A stretch of DNA of 64,000 nucleotides from Entoloma clypeatum (Eukaryota > Basidiomycota > Agaricomycetes > Agaricales > Entolomataceae), in assembly GCA_963565915.1 (NCBI GenBank), contig OY751494.1, positions 558,001-622,000 on the forward strand, written 5' to 3'. A program made the translations under genes and the position numbers. Position 1 is the first letter of the stretch, and every line of letters begins with the position of its first letter. This document shows, in pieces, positions 54,018 through 64,000 of this stretch. Under the pieces are notes generated by a model, which saw only the letters and a list, made by a program, of their open reading frames with translations, was not told the origin of the DNA and ran no database searches.

Positions 54018-56759
54018 TCATAACTCACAATCCACAAAAGCACACTCCTCCCACTTCGTCACTCGTCCTACCTCGTCAAGACCCTGAACATAAAATCTCA
54101 CTTTCTTCCTTCCATCCGCGCTTCCATGCCCACTCTCGCGATCCTTCCCAAACGGTAAGTTACCAGTCGGAACCCCGAACGCGTTCCTCCGCCCATCCAA
54201 TCCCGATGTGCCAATCCAGACCGCCTCCTGGGGCTGCCCGACCTTACTCTGTCCATCCACAACGACATATGGAAGGGCGTACACGTTGAAATAAACAAAC
54301 CCAGGGAACCAGCCCGAATGATAGATGGGTAAAGCAGATACAGGTGTTTCAGGCGATGTGATGATCTCCGTGATTGAGTCGGGATCGAGAGGAGGAAAGG
54401 AAGCGGCTGTTTCCCATGTGAGGAGACCTGCTGATCCTCGAGAGTCGTGATTTGAGGTGTTTGGATTGGACTCGGAGGGCGAAGATGGCACGAAGTTCGC
54501 CCAGAGAATCTGAGGCTTGAACTCTGGGGATGAGGGAGGCGGAGCAGGGTATACGTTTAGTTGTCCCAGAAGAATTGGAACCGATAACGGCTCGAGAGGC
54601 GAATTCTCCAAGACTATAGCAGTTACGATTCCTATTGCCATCTTCAAGGATTTGGCTGATCCGGACACGATGCCTTCGGAGTGAGGCACGACGAACTGGA
54701 TGGAAAGTTTTGACCAGCCTCCGGGAAGACCGTCCGCATCGGGGCTTGTGATTGAGGTGACTTGGATGTCATCGTTCGTCCTTGCAGATAGTGACTTTAC
54801 AGAAAGCCCGATCTCCACATCGGCCTCACCATCATCAATCACCTTGTATACCAGGGTCGCTTCGTAGCGGCTATCATATCTGACGGAAAGAGTTTGAACT
54901 GGCACCCATATCTTCCTGAACATGCCCCAATCTTCCTCCCCTTCCAATCCCGAGGAGTCCGGCGCAACGGTCATAGTGAGTCGTAGAGAACTCCCTCCAC
55001 TCCAGGCATCATTGAAGCAAATCTCCGGGAGAATCTTTGGCAACGGCAAACCGGGTTCCATGTCCTCCCATTTGACTTCTGGTTTTGGCCAGACAAGATC
55101 TCCCAAAGAACCCTGTTTATCGATGTCCATCCATCCTCCTTGACTCTCGCTGGGGTTGATTGCTTGAAACACCTTGATTCCGTTCACCCACCAACCCCAC
55201 CCAACCCCGGGACAGAACGACGTATGCAGAGCCAGCTCCACGGGATCCGGGGGCGGCCTCGTCTCGAAAAATGAGGCAACCGGGCGGAAAGGTTCGTGCT
55301 CACATTCGCATTCTGGGTCTTCCGGCTCGCGACGAGGTGCTGGGGGTACGACCACCTCTCCCCAGGTTCCGTTCGCCGGGCCAACCCACAGTTTGCGTTC
55401 ATTAGCCCACCATGTGTGCCAAGTGAAGCCTGGCTCATCTTGGATGGTTTCCCATGTCCAAGCTTGTCCAAATAGAGCAGCGCTTAGACCTAAGGACGAG
55501 GGAGAGATGTGGTTGAGAGCTCTGTAACAGCCAAGTCCCCCGCCCCCGTGTGTGCCCCGGCCCCAGGTGTCGATTCCGATGTAAATGTCTGCGAGACTAA
55601 GCGGTTTGCGAGTGGAAGGTGAGGCTAGTGATTCGGGGAGGGAAAGGAAGTATTGTGCTGAAAGACCGGGATAAGACTTCGGCCACTTTATAGGACTTCG
55701 TTAGGGGGTGCATCAAGAGAGCGAGAGTCGGGGACGCACCGTGTAGTTTGTGAAAATGCCGGATGAGGAGAGAAAGAAAGGGAGATTGAGGGAATTCAAT
55801 CGATCTTGCCATCGAAGCTGTCCTGTAAAGGTGACACTATCGTACCTATACAGGATTATTGATCTATGGATGCCATTTTGATGCGTGAATTTGCTCGTCG
55901 CTCACCATATGGCCTCTGCATGACTACCTATTCTAGATTTAAGCTCGGTTTCCAAGATGGTTATCCATGCAACGAGAGTCCGCGTCTGTTCGATACCGCC
56001 TCGAAGGGGACACTCGAAATTGAGAAGATACCCATCAAATCCGCGTTGTTCTGCAAGATCGGCAAGAATCCTCGCATAATGTGGAGAGACGGGGAGTGAC
56101 GCTGTTGGAACGGTGGGTTTGGCGGGGCCTGTGGGTGACTGGGGGAGATTCCCGACAAGAAGGCGGAGGCAATCTTCCTCAGCGCCAGGTTCGAAAATTC
56201 TACGAGTGAATCAAAGAATGGTTTCCCGTGACAAAGGAAGATACGTACAGCACACCTAGGATCTTCACACCTTGGCGATGGGCTGCGTTTATCCAGCCTG
56301 GTGGAGGAACGGTCACTCGGTGATGAGAAAAACTGAGGGGGAGTGTGACTCCGAACTAGAGGCGTAGTAGAATCAGGGTGAGACTTACTATATGAAGGTA
56401 TCACAACTTGACCAGAAGTTGAAGGTATATGATACAACACCGGGGCGTTCGGTATATCCACCCTGCCAGATTCCGGGTTAGCGCTCAAGGCCATCATCGA
56501 CAAGCGCGATCTCGTTACCTTGTAATCGTGGCAAACCTGTAATCAGGGTTGAATGATTATTGAGCAACCCGATTCTATGAATGAGTACCAGAAGTTTTGC
56601 GGCATTTCGATCTTCATATGATTGTGATCGAATTATGTGAGGCAAAGTTCCTTCCAGCTTCCGAGAGGGTGTCGAAGCCCAGGTATCCAACTCTTTCAAT
56701 GAAGTGAAATAGGCTGCGGGCTCGGTCACGTCTGTGAGCCCGTCCCACGATAATGGCAT
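54018..56759 (-). CDS. GH85 endo-beta-N-acetylglucosaminidase
   Basis: Seven exons: 56759-56589, 56536-56519 (an 18-nt microexon), 56462-56389, 56332-56249, 56199-55906, 55845-55740, 55685-54018; 804 aa. The GH85 signature is complete: VCHDYK-GGY across the microexon, FIYFSHHRVTVPPPGWINAA, GVKILGVLIFEPG, then FDGYLLNFE with the catalytic Glu and the Asn two residues before it. It continues with WYDSVTFTGQLRWQ, NYTWPKSYPG and IGIDTWGRGTHGGGGLG. C-terminal beta-sandwich modules follow (LHTSFCPGVGWGWWVNGIKV). The enzyme cleaves the chitobiose core of N-glycans. There is no signal peptide, so it should act in the cytosol on free oligosaccharides or misfolded glycoproteins, as ENGases of fungi and animals do. 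Confidence 0.92.
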
Positions 56760-57196
56760 CGTAGAGGACAAGTCCGAGTCTTACTAGAGTCTACTATCTG
56801 AGCCGCGATCCGATAATATAATGACTACGTGGGAATAATTTAACATGTTGCTGGCGATTAGATAAGCTCATCCGACATCATACAGGTCACCTTCAAGTTC
56901 ATAACCAATTTAAATAAAGCCGCGTCCGCAGCCACAGCTCCGTATTCGCCTTTGCCTGCAGCTTGATTTCAGCGGTGGAGATACCTTGCAAGCAAGGTAA
57001 TATAGCAACCACATCGACGGATATCCATAGGCTGACGATGACGCGAACGGGTCGCAACGACAGCTTCTGCCTCACTTCAACCGTTACCATTTTCTGGTTG
57101 AGGAGAAAGATGTCGCTACGCGTGGTGTAATGCAGTGACCCTCGACAGAACTGATCCGAGTCGGGTTCGCGCGGTGGCGGCTGCGGTCACGCGCTC
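56760..57196. other. Intergenic region upstream of the ENGase gene
   Basis: Holds the ENGase promoter. No other gene is supported. Confidence 0.4.
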
Positions 57197-58655
57197 ATGA
57201 GCTGTCGACGTCCGGATCCATCACCAGAGCGCGCCAGTAACCCACACGGCATAGTCTCAGACTGCTTCCTTATACTCAGTACAGGGAGGAACCGCGATAA
57301 AACGGATCCGTGGGTATTGATGTAGAGTCATTAGAACCAACCTCGGTCCCCTCTCCCACCTCTCCGAGGCACATCGCCTGACACGAAAGGCTGGTAAGTC
57401 CCAGTCATGCTACCTGAACGTCTTCGCACGCCTCAAGTGAACTTTGATATATAGAAATGGAATCATAATAAGGAAGGCGTTAGCCGTGTGGCATCGTGAA
57501 TTTCATGAGCCGCGGGGACGTGATATTGTACCTGCTGAAAAAGAAGCATCGTTTTCCTGGGAAAGGGTAAACGGTAACAGGTTGGAATACTTAAGTGTGT
57601 TCAAAGACACGAATCTAATATGTGTGCACTAGGTCAACACGCCTGCGACATCGGCACCACCTGGCCCCGCGTGACCACGCGACGTGATCCAGCTACCTGG
57701 GGGGTCGGGACTCCGCCTCGATCTCTGCTCGTCCAACCCCCTTCACACATATGTTATCACATCGCCCTGGATCTCTCCGACGGTGTCGCCCAACCCTTCT
57801 ACAGGCGTGTCGCGGCAGGTGGGAATACTTCAGGCTGTTTCTCGGTGGTCCCACGGGAAATACAGAATTTCCGTTTCGTCAAGAGCGCTGTCGGCTGTGA
57901 CCCGATGGCAAGGAAGTGATCTTCCATCCCTGTGAGGAAACGTACTTGCAACGTACAGCAGTCTACTCACGGTTAATTATCGCATCAGGAATCACTCCGA
58001 GACTCGGACGCCGGAGTGTGGGTAGTCATCGTTTGCTCCTCAAAGGAGTGAACTAGGGTTGAAAGCCTCTACCCACCTTCCCGCGAGTACCGTTGTATCC
58101 GAATGTTCCTCGCGGTCACCGGCGCATAAAAAGGGTGCTGTCAGTGGGTGCCAGCGTTCGTCACCTGCAGAAACAAGACTCCAAGATTTCCCTTACCTGC
58201 TCAAATCGATAAACATGCACTTCTTCCGCATCATTTTTTTCATCTCTCTATGCCTTGCCACTGGCAGCACATTCGCATTTTCGACCCCTGCCTTGGAGGC
58301 ACGTAGTCCTAAAACACGTCAGTGCCCATGTTATCTTGTTTGCGCCGGTGCGTGTTCGTGCGGCCACTGCGAATAGTAATGATGGTAAGTCGCTGGTCCC
58401 ATTTGCAATAGTTCTCTCATGAACCTGAAAACGCAGGGATACCTTGAATTCTTAAAACAATTCCAATCGGAGGAGGTTCCCTGTGCTCGTAAGTCTTGAA
58501 CTTGAAACCCAATGGTTGCCATATTGATGGTTGGTCTCACATCGGTTTCAGGCGTTTAGCTGCTTGTTCATCTGGGCATCTTGTCGCTGTCGTTGTATAT
58601 ATTCTCGTCCTATAAAGTTGTTGTCCTTCGCTGAAAAAAGGACATCAAAATCAAC
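57197..58655 (+). repeat. Segmental tandem duplication, copy 1
   Basis: About 1.46 kb starting at ATGAGCTGTCGACG. It shares many long words with copy 2: AGTCCCAGTCATGCTACCTG, GTTAGCCGTGT(G/A)GCATCG, AACCTGAAAACGCAGGGATA. The last 600 bp contains a Cys-rich peptide gene. Confidence 0.75.
58215..58376 (+). CDS. Small secreted cysteine-rich peptide (copy 1)
   Basis: Single exon, 53 aa. The hydrophobic leader MHFFRIIFFISLCLATG is followed by FAFSTPALEAR and a short mature region with six cysteines in 17 residues (QCPCYLVC then AGACSCGHCE). Small size, secretion signal and dense cysteines mark a fungal small secreted protein; no family is recognised. A TATA-like CATAAAAAGG lies at about 58124. 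An apparent 58-nt intron (GTAAGTCGCTGG..AACGCAG, about 58383-58438) lies in the 3' untranslated part and is conserved in copy 2. Roles in signalling, defence or host interaction are all possible and untested. Confidence 0.6.
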   Translation: MHFFRIIFFISLCLATGSTFAFSTPALEARSPKTRQCPCYLVCAGACSCGHCE

Positions 58656-58830
58656 GAGATTGTTGAACGCAGCCAGTACCTTGAACCTTCAAGAACCCGA
58701 ACATCGACACAGCTACATATGGGGGAAGAAGAAAAACTGGGCGAGATCTGAACCGCTTCCTGGCCTACTTGCTAGGTTTGTCGTTAAACTGAAGACAGAT
58801 CTACTAGCGGGTTTACAGGGTGGCAAATGC

Positions 58831-60010
58831 TCGTGAGCTGTCGACGTTTGGATTAGTCTGCCGTACACCAGCAAGCCACACGGGATTCGTAGTTTCAAAC
58901 CACTGCTTCCTTGTACTCAGTACGGCAGGAACGGCGATCAAGGATCCGTCGGTACATGTAGAGTCATCAGAAGCAACCTCGGTCCCCTACCGTCCTCACA
59001 TTTTCTGAGACGGAAGGGTAGGAAGTCCCAGTCATGCTACCTGAAACGTCCTCCCATGCATCAACTGAACTTTGGTTATAATTAACGTTAGCCGTGTAGC
59101 ATCGTGAATTTCATGGGCCGCAGGGATGTGAAACTCCCGATGAGTGTTTCTCGGGGGGCAGCCTGCTGGGAAAGAGGTATCGTAAGCATTGCTGTCCCGA
59201 CAGAAGGGAAACGGTCAAAAAAGTTGAAATACTCAAGCCTCTTTTTTGGTGGGGCCTCGGGAAATACTTACTCAAGTTCACGGAGTTTCTGTTGCGTCGA
59301 GCGCACTGCCGCCTGTGGCCCAATGACAAGGAAAGAAGTGGTCTTCCTGTGAGGAAACGTACAGTGGTTAAAGTACCCATCAAGAATCACTCTCCGGGAT
59401 TTCTGAGCGTGGACAATTGCTTCTCAAAGAAGAGGCCTAGGATGGGAAGACTCTGCCCACCTCCGCCAGCACTGTATCCGAATATTCACCGTCAATCGGC
59501 CGTCATCTGCGTATGAAAAGGGTGCTGCCAGTGAGGGCGTTCGTCACCTGCAGAAACAAAACCCCAAGTTGATAAAACACCTTGCCATGCACTTCTCCCG
59601 TATTATCTTTGTCGTCTCTCTATGCCTTGCCAGCACATTTCAATTTGCATTTTCGACCTCTGCCTTGGAAGCACGGAGTGATAACAAGGACTATAACGGC
59701 CCGTATACCTACCGGCAGTGCTTTAGATGCTGGTTAAAATGACGCACTTGTGCGTGCCCGCCCTATTGCGTATAATAACGGTAAGCCACTGTCCCATTTG
59801 CAATAGTTTGTTCATGAACCTGAAAACGCAGGGATACCTTACAATACTGAAACAATGCCAATCAGAGCAAGTTTCCTGTGCTAGTAAGTCAAACCCCATG
59901 GCCGCCACAGATATTGATTAGTCTCACTAGGCGTTTAGCGGCTTGGGTGTTGTTGTTGTCTTTGTATTTATTCTCGTCGACCGTTGTCTTTCGCTGTAAA
60001 AAAACTCTTT
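58831..60010 (+). repeat. Segmental tandem duplication, copy 2
   Basis: About 1.18 kb starting CTCGTGAGCTGTCGACG and ending with the GTTGT(C)TTTCGCTG(T)AAAAAA stretch near 60000. It is shorter than copy 1 through internal deletions, and similarity is estimated by eye at roughly 75-85% in aligned blocks. Confidence 0.75.
59587..59742 (+). CDS. Small secreted peptide (copy 2), shortened by a stop
   Basis: 51 aa with the same leader type as copy 1 (MHFSRIIFVVSLCLAST, then FAFSTSALEAR). It has a longer polar spacer and only two mature cysteines (QCFRC) before TGA at 59740-59742. The same frame continues for ten codons with three more cysteines to TAA at 59773. Relative to copy 1 this looks like a premature stop, so the copy is either a pseudogene or a shortened paralogue. 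The downstream 3' intron-like GTAAGCCACTG..AACGCAG is retained. Confidence 0.5.
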   Translation: MHFSRIIFVVSLCLASTFQFAFSTSALEARSDNKDYNGPYTYRQCFRCWLK

Positions 60011-60348
60011 ATGAACCAGGATTGAGGGTTGTTGTTATCATGATTATACCGCCGCAATGGACATGTACATACCGAGACTAAGTATAACCGTGAAAAGGCA
60101 GAGCGAAAGGACGGCGGTAACTGAAGCTAAATCGCCAGGATCGTACCGTTCAAGTGGCGGGCGGTAAGTATCTCCACTGAATGGGACGACAATTACTCAC
60201 CACGTATGCGCCTGGCACAGGTTGCCGGTATACTCTTGAGGAAGGGCCACAACCGTGGGAACCTTGGAATATATGGGGTCGGAAATTGAGACGAGGAAGG
60301 GCTGCTCTTTTACGTTTGCAACGACATTTGTTGAAAAAAGACCTGCAT

Positions 60349-63300
60349 ATGCTGGCTGAACCTGGCGCTGCTGGCGACGCAACGCAGCCCACGGACGAGA
60401 TTCTGAACGTCCTAAACGCTCTCAAGAACGGCAGCAATCACAACGGCAGCAACAACAACGTCAAGTCTGAGCCACAACCCGACGTCCTCCCGCCGCCCCC
60501 AGCCTCCGAGTACGATGTCCTCACCGCCCAGCTTCAAGAGAAGCCCCGCAACCCAGAGGGCTGGCGAAGACTGATTGACTGGGTAGAAAATTCGGGAGAC
60601 ATTGAAAAGCTGCGAACAGCGTTTGACACACTCTTGCAAACGTACCCCAATACTGTCTGTCACCCAAACCTTTGTCGTCGCAAAGATTCTTCTTGTTTGT
60701 TTTGTTTTTCCTGATCGTCTTTCTTAGTCGTCTGCGCAAATTCGTTACATCGGCCATTTTTTGAATGACCAGAACACGTTCTCGGAAGCAGAAGACTTGT
60801 TCAAGAAATTCCTTAAGCTCTCTCCGTCTGTCGATCTCTGGAGATTCTACTTGACTTATGTCCGGTGAGATCGACATCATCTCAGCCTTCATCCTTTTCC
60901 TCAAATAACCTTCAGCCGTGTAAACTCGAACCCAGCAACCCGTGACGGCGTCCGCAAATCCTACGAGTTCGCCCTCAGCCATGTTGGCCAGGACAAAGAC
61001 TCTGGAGAAATATGGCGGGATTACATTCAGTTTCTCAGATCAGGCGAAGTACGTCTTCCTCCCACTACCCCTTAATCTATCCATATCCATCCCCCCCTCA
61101 CCAGGCAGCCACCACATGGGAAGAACAGCAGAAGATGGATGCCCTCCGCAAGGTCTACCACCGCGCCGTCCAGATCCCGCTCGACAACGTCGAGGCCCTC
61201 TGGCAGGAGCTCGAAGCCTTTGAGAACAACCTCAACCGCATCACCGCGAAAAAATTCATGTCCGACCTCTCTCCAGCGCACATGCAGGCCCGCACGGCCC
61301 TCCGCCAGCTTGTCGCACATACAACCTCGCTTTACCCGCCGACACCACCGCAAGTCGTCCCAGGCCGCCCGGAGCTCGTCCTGCCAACATTGCCGACGTT
61401 CAATGCGGCCGAGAGGGGCCTCGTGGGCAAGTGGAAGATGTATCTGAAGTGGGAGGAGGGAAACCCGCTTGAGATCGAGGAGAGGGAGAAGCCGGTGCTC
61501 GTCGCGAGGATTCAGCAGGTTTACAAAAAGGCCGTCATTCGCATGCGGTTTTTCCCCGAAATCTGGTACACTTACTTTTCCAAACCGCCTTCAATCCGGA
61601 CTAACCTGCCCATGACAGGTTCATGGCCTATGCATGGACGAACAGCGTCGGCAAGCACGACGAAGCCATGTCCATCCTCCGTGCAGGCATGGAAGCCAAC
61701 CCATCCAGGTCTGTTCCCCTTCTATTTGCTCGCGTACCTCCCCCACGACTCAATAATTTAAACAGCTTCCTCCTGACATTCGCCTACGCTGAAGCGCAAG
61801 AGCTCAAAAAAGAATACGCCGACGTCCACGCCACATTCGACAAATTCCTCATCACCCTGCAAGCTGATCTCGACGCCATCGAAGCTCGCACCAAAGCCGC
61901 CGAAGCCGCCGCCCTGCCCACTTCTCAACACGGCAGCGGCAACGGGTTCATGGGCCCGCCTCCGCCGTTGGAGTCATTTAACAACAACAACAACAGCAGT
62001 CACAACGGCACCGCGACATCATCACAGAACTCATCATTCAACTCGCAGGCGTCGGACGAGAGCAAGCCCAAGACTACGGAGCTGGCGGAGCGCAGGGCAG
62101 AGTACGGACTGGGGTATATTGTGTATATGCGCTTTGTACGGAGAGCAGAGGGTGTTAAGGCGTCCAGGGCGGTGTTTGGGCGTGCGAGAAAGGACCGATG
62201 GGCTCCTTGGGAGGTTTACGAGGCCTCTGGTGGGTATCTTCATCTTTTTTTTTCTTTGCTTGGTTTCGGTTATTTTGCCTTTTTTTTTTGGCGTACTGTA
62301 CGCTGACTTCTTCTCCATCCACAGCACTGATGGAATACCACTGCTCTGACGAAAAGCATGTTGCGAGCCGGATCTTTGAAAGAGGGCTGGAGATGTTCGG
62401 GGATGAGGTCGAGTTTGTGCTGCGGTACCTGGGGTTTCTCATCTCTATCAACGACGAGAATAGTATGGGCCATCGTTTCTTTATCGTACACGCATTCCTG
62501 ACAAGCTCTCTACGTAGACGCCCGCGCCCTCTTTGAACGTGTCATCACCACTTTCCCGCCCGACGCCGCCCGGCCCCTCTGGGAACGGTGGGCAAGATAC
62601 GAGTACCAATATGGCGACCTCGACGCTGCGCAGAAACTCGAGGAGCGTATCGCAAAGGTCTATCCATCTGGTATGTTAACATTTCCTCTCCACTCCTTCC
62701 ACCCCATCCTCAAACACATCCTAGAACCCCCAATCAAACGCTTCGCCCAGCGCCACATCTACCTCGGCACAGACGCCATCGCATCGCGTGACCTCGGCGT
62801 CTCGCTCGCCCGGCGTGCGCCTCCCAACCACCAGATCCGCGGCGAGGGTGCCGGCGGGGCCCAAGGCCTCGGAAGAACAGAGACGCTCAGCAGCCTTCAG
62901 TCGAGCTTCCCACCACCCGCCCCTGCTAACGCACCCCTCAAACGCCCCTCGTCCCCTGAGCACCGAGGGGGCCCCGGAACAGGCGGAGGCGGAGGTGGTG
63001 GTGGTGGTGCCGGAGGTGGATCAGGCCCCGGCGAGTACTCCCAGGGCCACAAACGCGCGCGGGGGGCCTCGCCACGGGATAGAGGATGGGATGGGCGCCG
63101 GCGGTTCTCGCCACAGCCGTCGTCTATTGGCTGGGAGGGCCGGGGTGACGTGCGCGAGAGCCGGGAGGCGAGGGAGGCGCGGGAGACGAGGGAGGCGAGG
63201 GAGAGGGAACGTGCGATTCCGCCGCCTCGGGTGCAGGAGCGGGAGAGGATGGAGAGGGAGAGGGTCGAGAGGGAGAGGGCTGAGAGGGCTGAGAGGGAAA

Positions 63301-63750
63301 GGGATGAGAGGGAGAGGGAGAGGGAAAGGGAAAGGGAGCGGGAGCGGGACAAGGCGGAGAAGGCACGGCATCATGCTGTGCATGTTCCGCAGGTCATCAG
63401 TTGGTTTGTCGGGGAGCTGCCTCGTGCGGCTTCGTTTGATGGTGTGTGCTCAGCATTTTTTTTTGTTTTCACGTTTGTGGGAGGGGGAACGCTTACGACT
63501 TTGCCATATCGTCTAGGCCCGGTGTTTCGTACAGAGGACCTGATGAATCTGTTCCGAAATGCGGTCATCCCGAGCAGTGGAAGAAACAAGCCGTCCCCGC
63601 CCCCGCCGCCACCACATGGCCCCTCTCGTACGTCTCAATAGTTCGCATGGCTCATCCTCCCGAGTTTTCATATTTCCTTCTATAGGCAGTCGTGCTGTCC
63701 CTGATTACGGTCCATATCAAGGTCCGGGAGGCGGTCGAAGGCGGTATTGA
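60349..63750 (+). CDS. RNA14: Rna14 / CstF-77, cleavage and polyadenylation factor
   Basis: Eleven exons: 60349-60654, 60728-60864, 60916-61048, 61105-61565, 61619-61708, 61766-62229, 62325-62462, 62518-62670, 62725-63441, 63517-63627, 63686-63750; 732 aa with every junction in frame. HAT repeats start at LTAQLQEKPRNPEGWRRLID and run through WRFYLTYVRRVNSNPATRDG, TTWEEQQKMDALRKVYHRAV, PEIWFMAYAWTNSVGKHDEA and ARALFERVITTFPPDAARPL to PPIKRFAQRHIYLGTDAIAS. The C-terminal part has a Gly run, an Arg/Glu-rich tract (RERERERERERDKAEKARHH) and a conserved end segment (HVPQVISWFVGELPRAASFD, RTEDLMNLFRN) that binds Rna15/CstF-64. This is the scaffold of the mRNA 3'-end machinery in the nucleus. The start at 60349 is the best ATG; an upstream in-frame ATG at 60181 is less likely. 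Confidence 0.92.
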
Positions 63751-63939
63751 AGCTTGGGATTGTTCTTTATCGGCCAGGACTGAGCATTTTCCTCAGTCTT
63801 GGTTTGGTAATGAGACAACCTGAGCCAAGAACTTGATGGGTCTTCGCGTAAAAGGCATACTCTTCCAAGTTGAAAGATGACTTTCAGCCGAGAAGCGCGC
63901 TGCGGACGACGCGGATGATTTTCCGATGATGGCAATATC

Positions 63940-63990
63940 AAAAAAAAAAAAAAAAAAAAAAGAGAGAGAAATTTGGGAAAACCCCTTGGT
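63940..63990 (+). repeat. A22 homopolymer followed by AG repeats
   Basis: A run of about 22 A (63940-63961) and GAGAGAGA follow 190 bp after the Rna14 stop codon. It may be a retroposed tail or simple slippage. Confidence 0.7.
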
Positions 63991-64000
63991 TGTAACATAC

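Overview
This window is nuclear DNA from a filamentous basidiomycete, most likely a mushroom-forming agaricomycete. The signs are GC-rich genes cut by many 50-75 nt GT..AG introns, an F-box gene family, Ty1/copia and gag-bearing LTR elements, a large TIR transposon of the integrase-DDE type, and standard fungal housekeeping genes (Rna14, RFC1, zuotin, O6-alkylguanine methyltransferase, GH85 ENGase). Exon models below were joined by hand; where exon lengths are given they sum to an intact reading frame.

Layout. 1-2949: minus-strand WD40 plus inositol-polyphosphate 5-phosphatase gene, truncated by the window edge. 5417-6964: F-box gene. 7530-18664: six minus-strand genes for secreted, low-complexity, Gly/Asp/His/Lys-rich proteins. 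19946-25731: complete, young Ty1/copia retrotransposon with a 5-bp target duplication. 25793-29193: a foldback element and a decayed gag-bearing LTR element with LTRs in opposing orientation. 29313-29512: assembly gap of 200 N. 29513-30520: seventh secreted repeat gene, cut by the gap. 30700-34230: gene-poor DNA with a decayed ubiquitin-like sequence, a perfect hairpin, 160-bp tandem repeats and a HAD-like hydrolase pseudogene. 34686-36259: zuotin. 36955-37820: Glu-rich protein of unknown function. 38328-41150: eighth and largest secreted repeat gene, plus strand. 41743-42403: alkylguanine methyltransferase. 42560-46471: RFC1. 46944-52806: 5.86-kb DNA transposon with ~190-bp TIRs, inserted in an F-box relic and carrying a DDE integrase-type transposase, a Zn-finger-like gene and a BTB gene. 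54018-56759: GH85 endo-beta-N-acetylglucosaminidase. 57197-60010: tandem segmental duplication, each copy holding a tiny Cys-rich secreted peptide gene. 60349-63750: Rna14/CstF-77.

The most interesting system is the family of eight secreted genes. All have a short signal-peptide exon of 78-111 nt (always a multiple of three) followed by a phase-0 intron. The repeat-rich members share a second, phase-1 intron. Six of the eight carry [Y/K][K/R]R[D/E] dibasic sites that could be Kex2 targets. Seven have a recognisable TATA box and most have the same upstream words (TGTCAGCCTC; GGCATGTCTCA followed by TCGAT). They look like a co-regulated, locally amplified family of disordered wall or extracellular proteins. 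The two largest histidine/charged repeat genes on opposite sides of the gap share near-identical DNA tracts in inverted orientation, which points to recent duplication or gene conversion.
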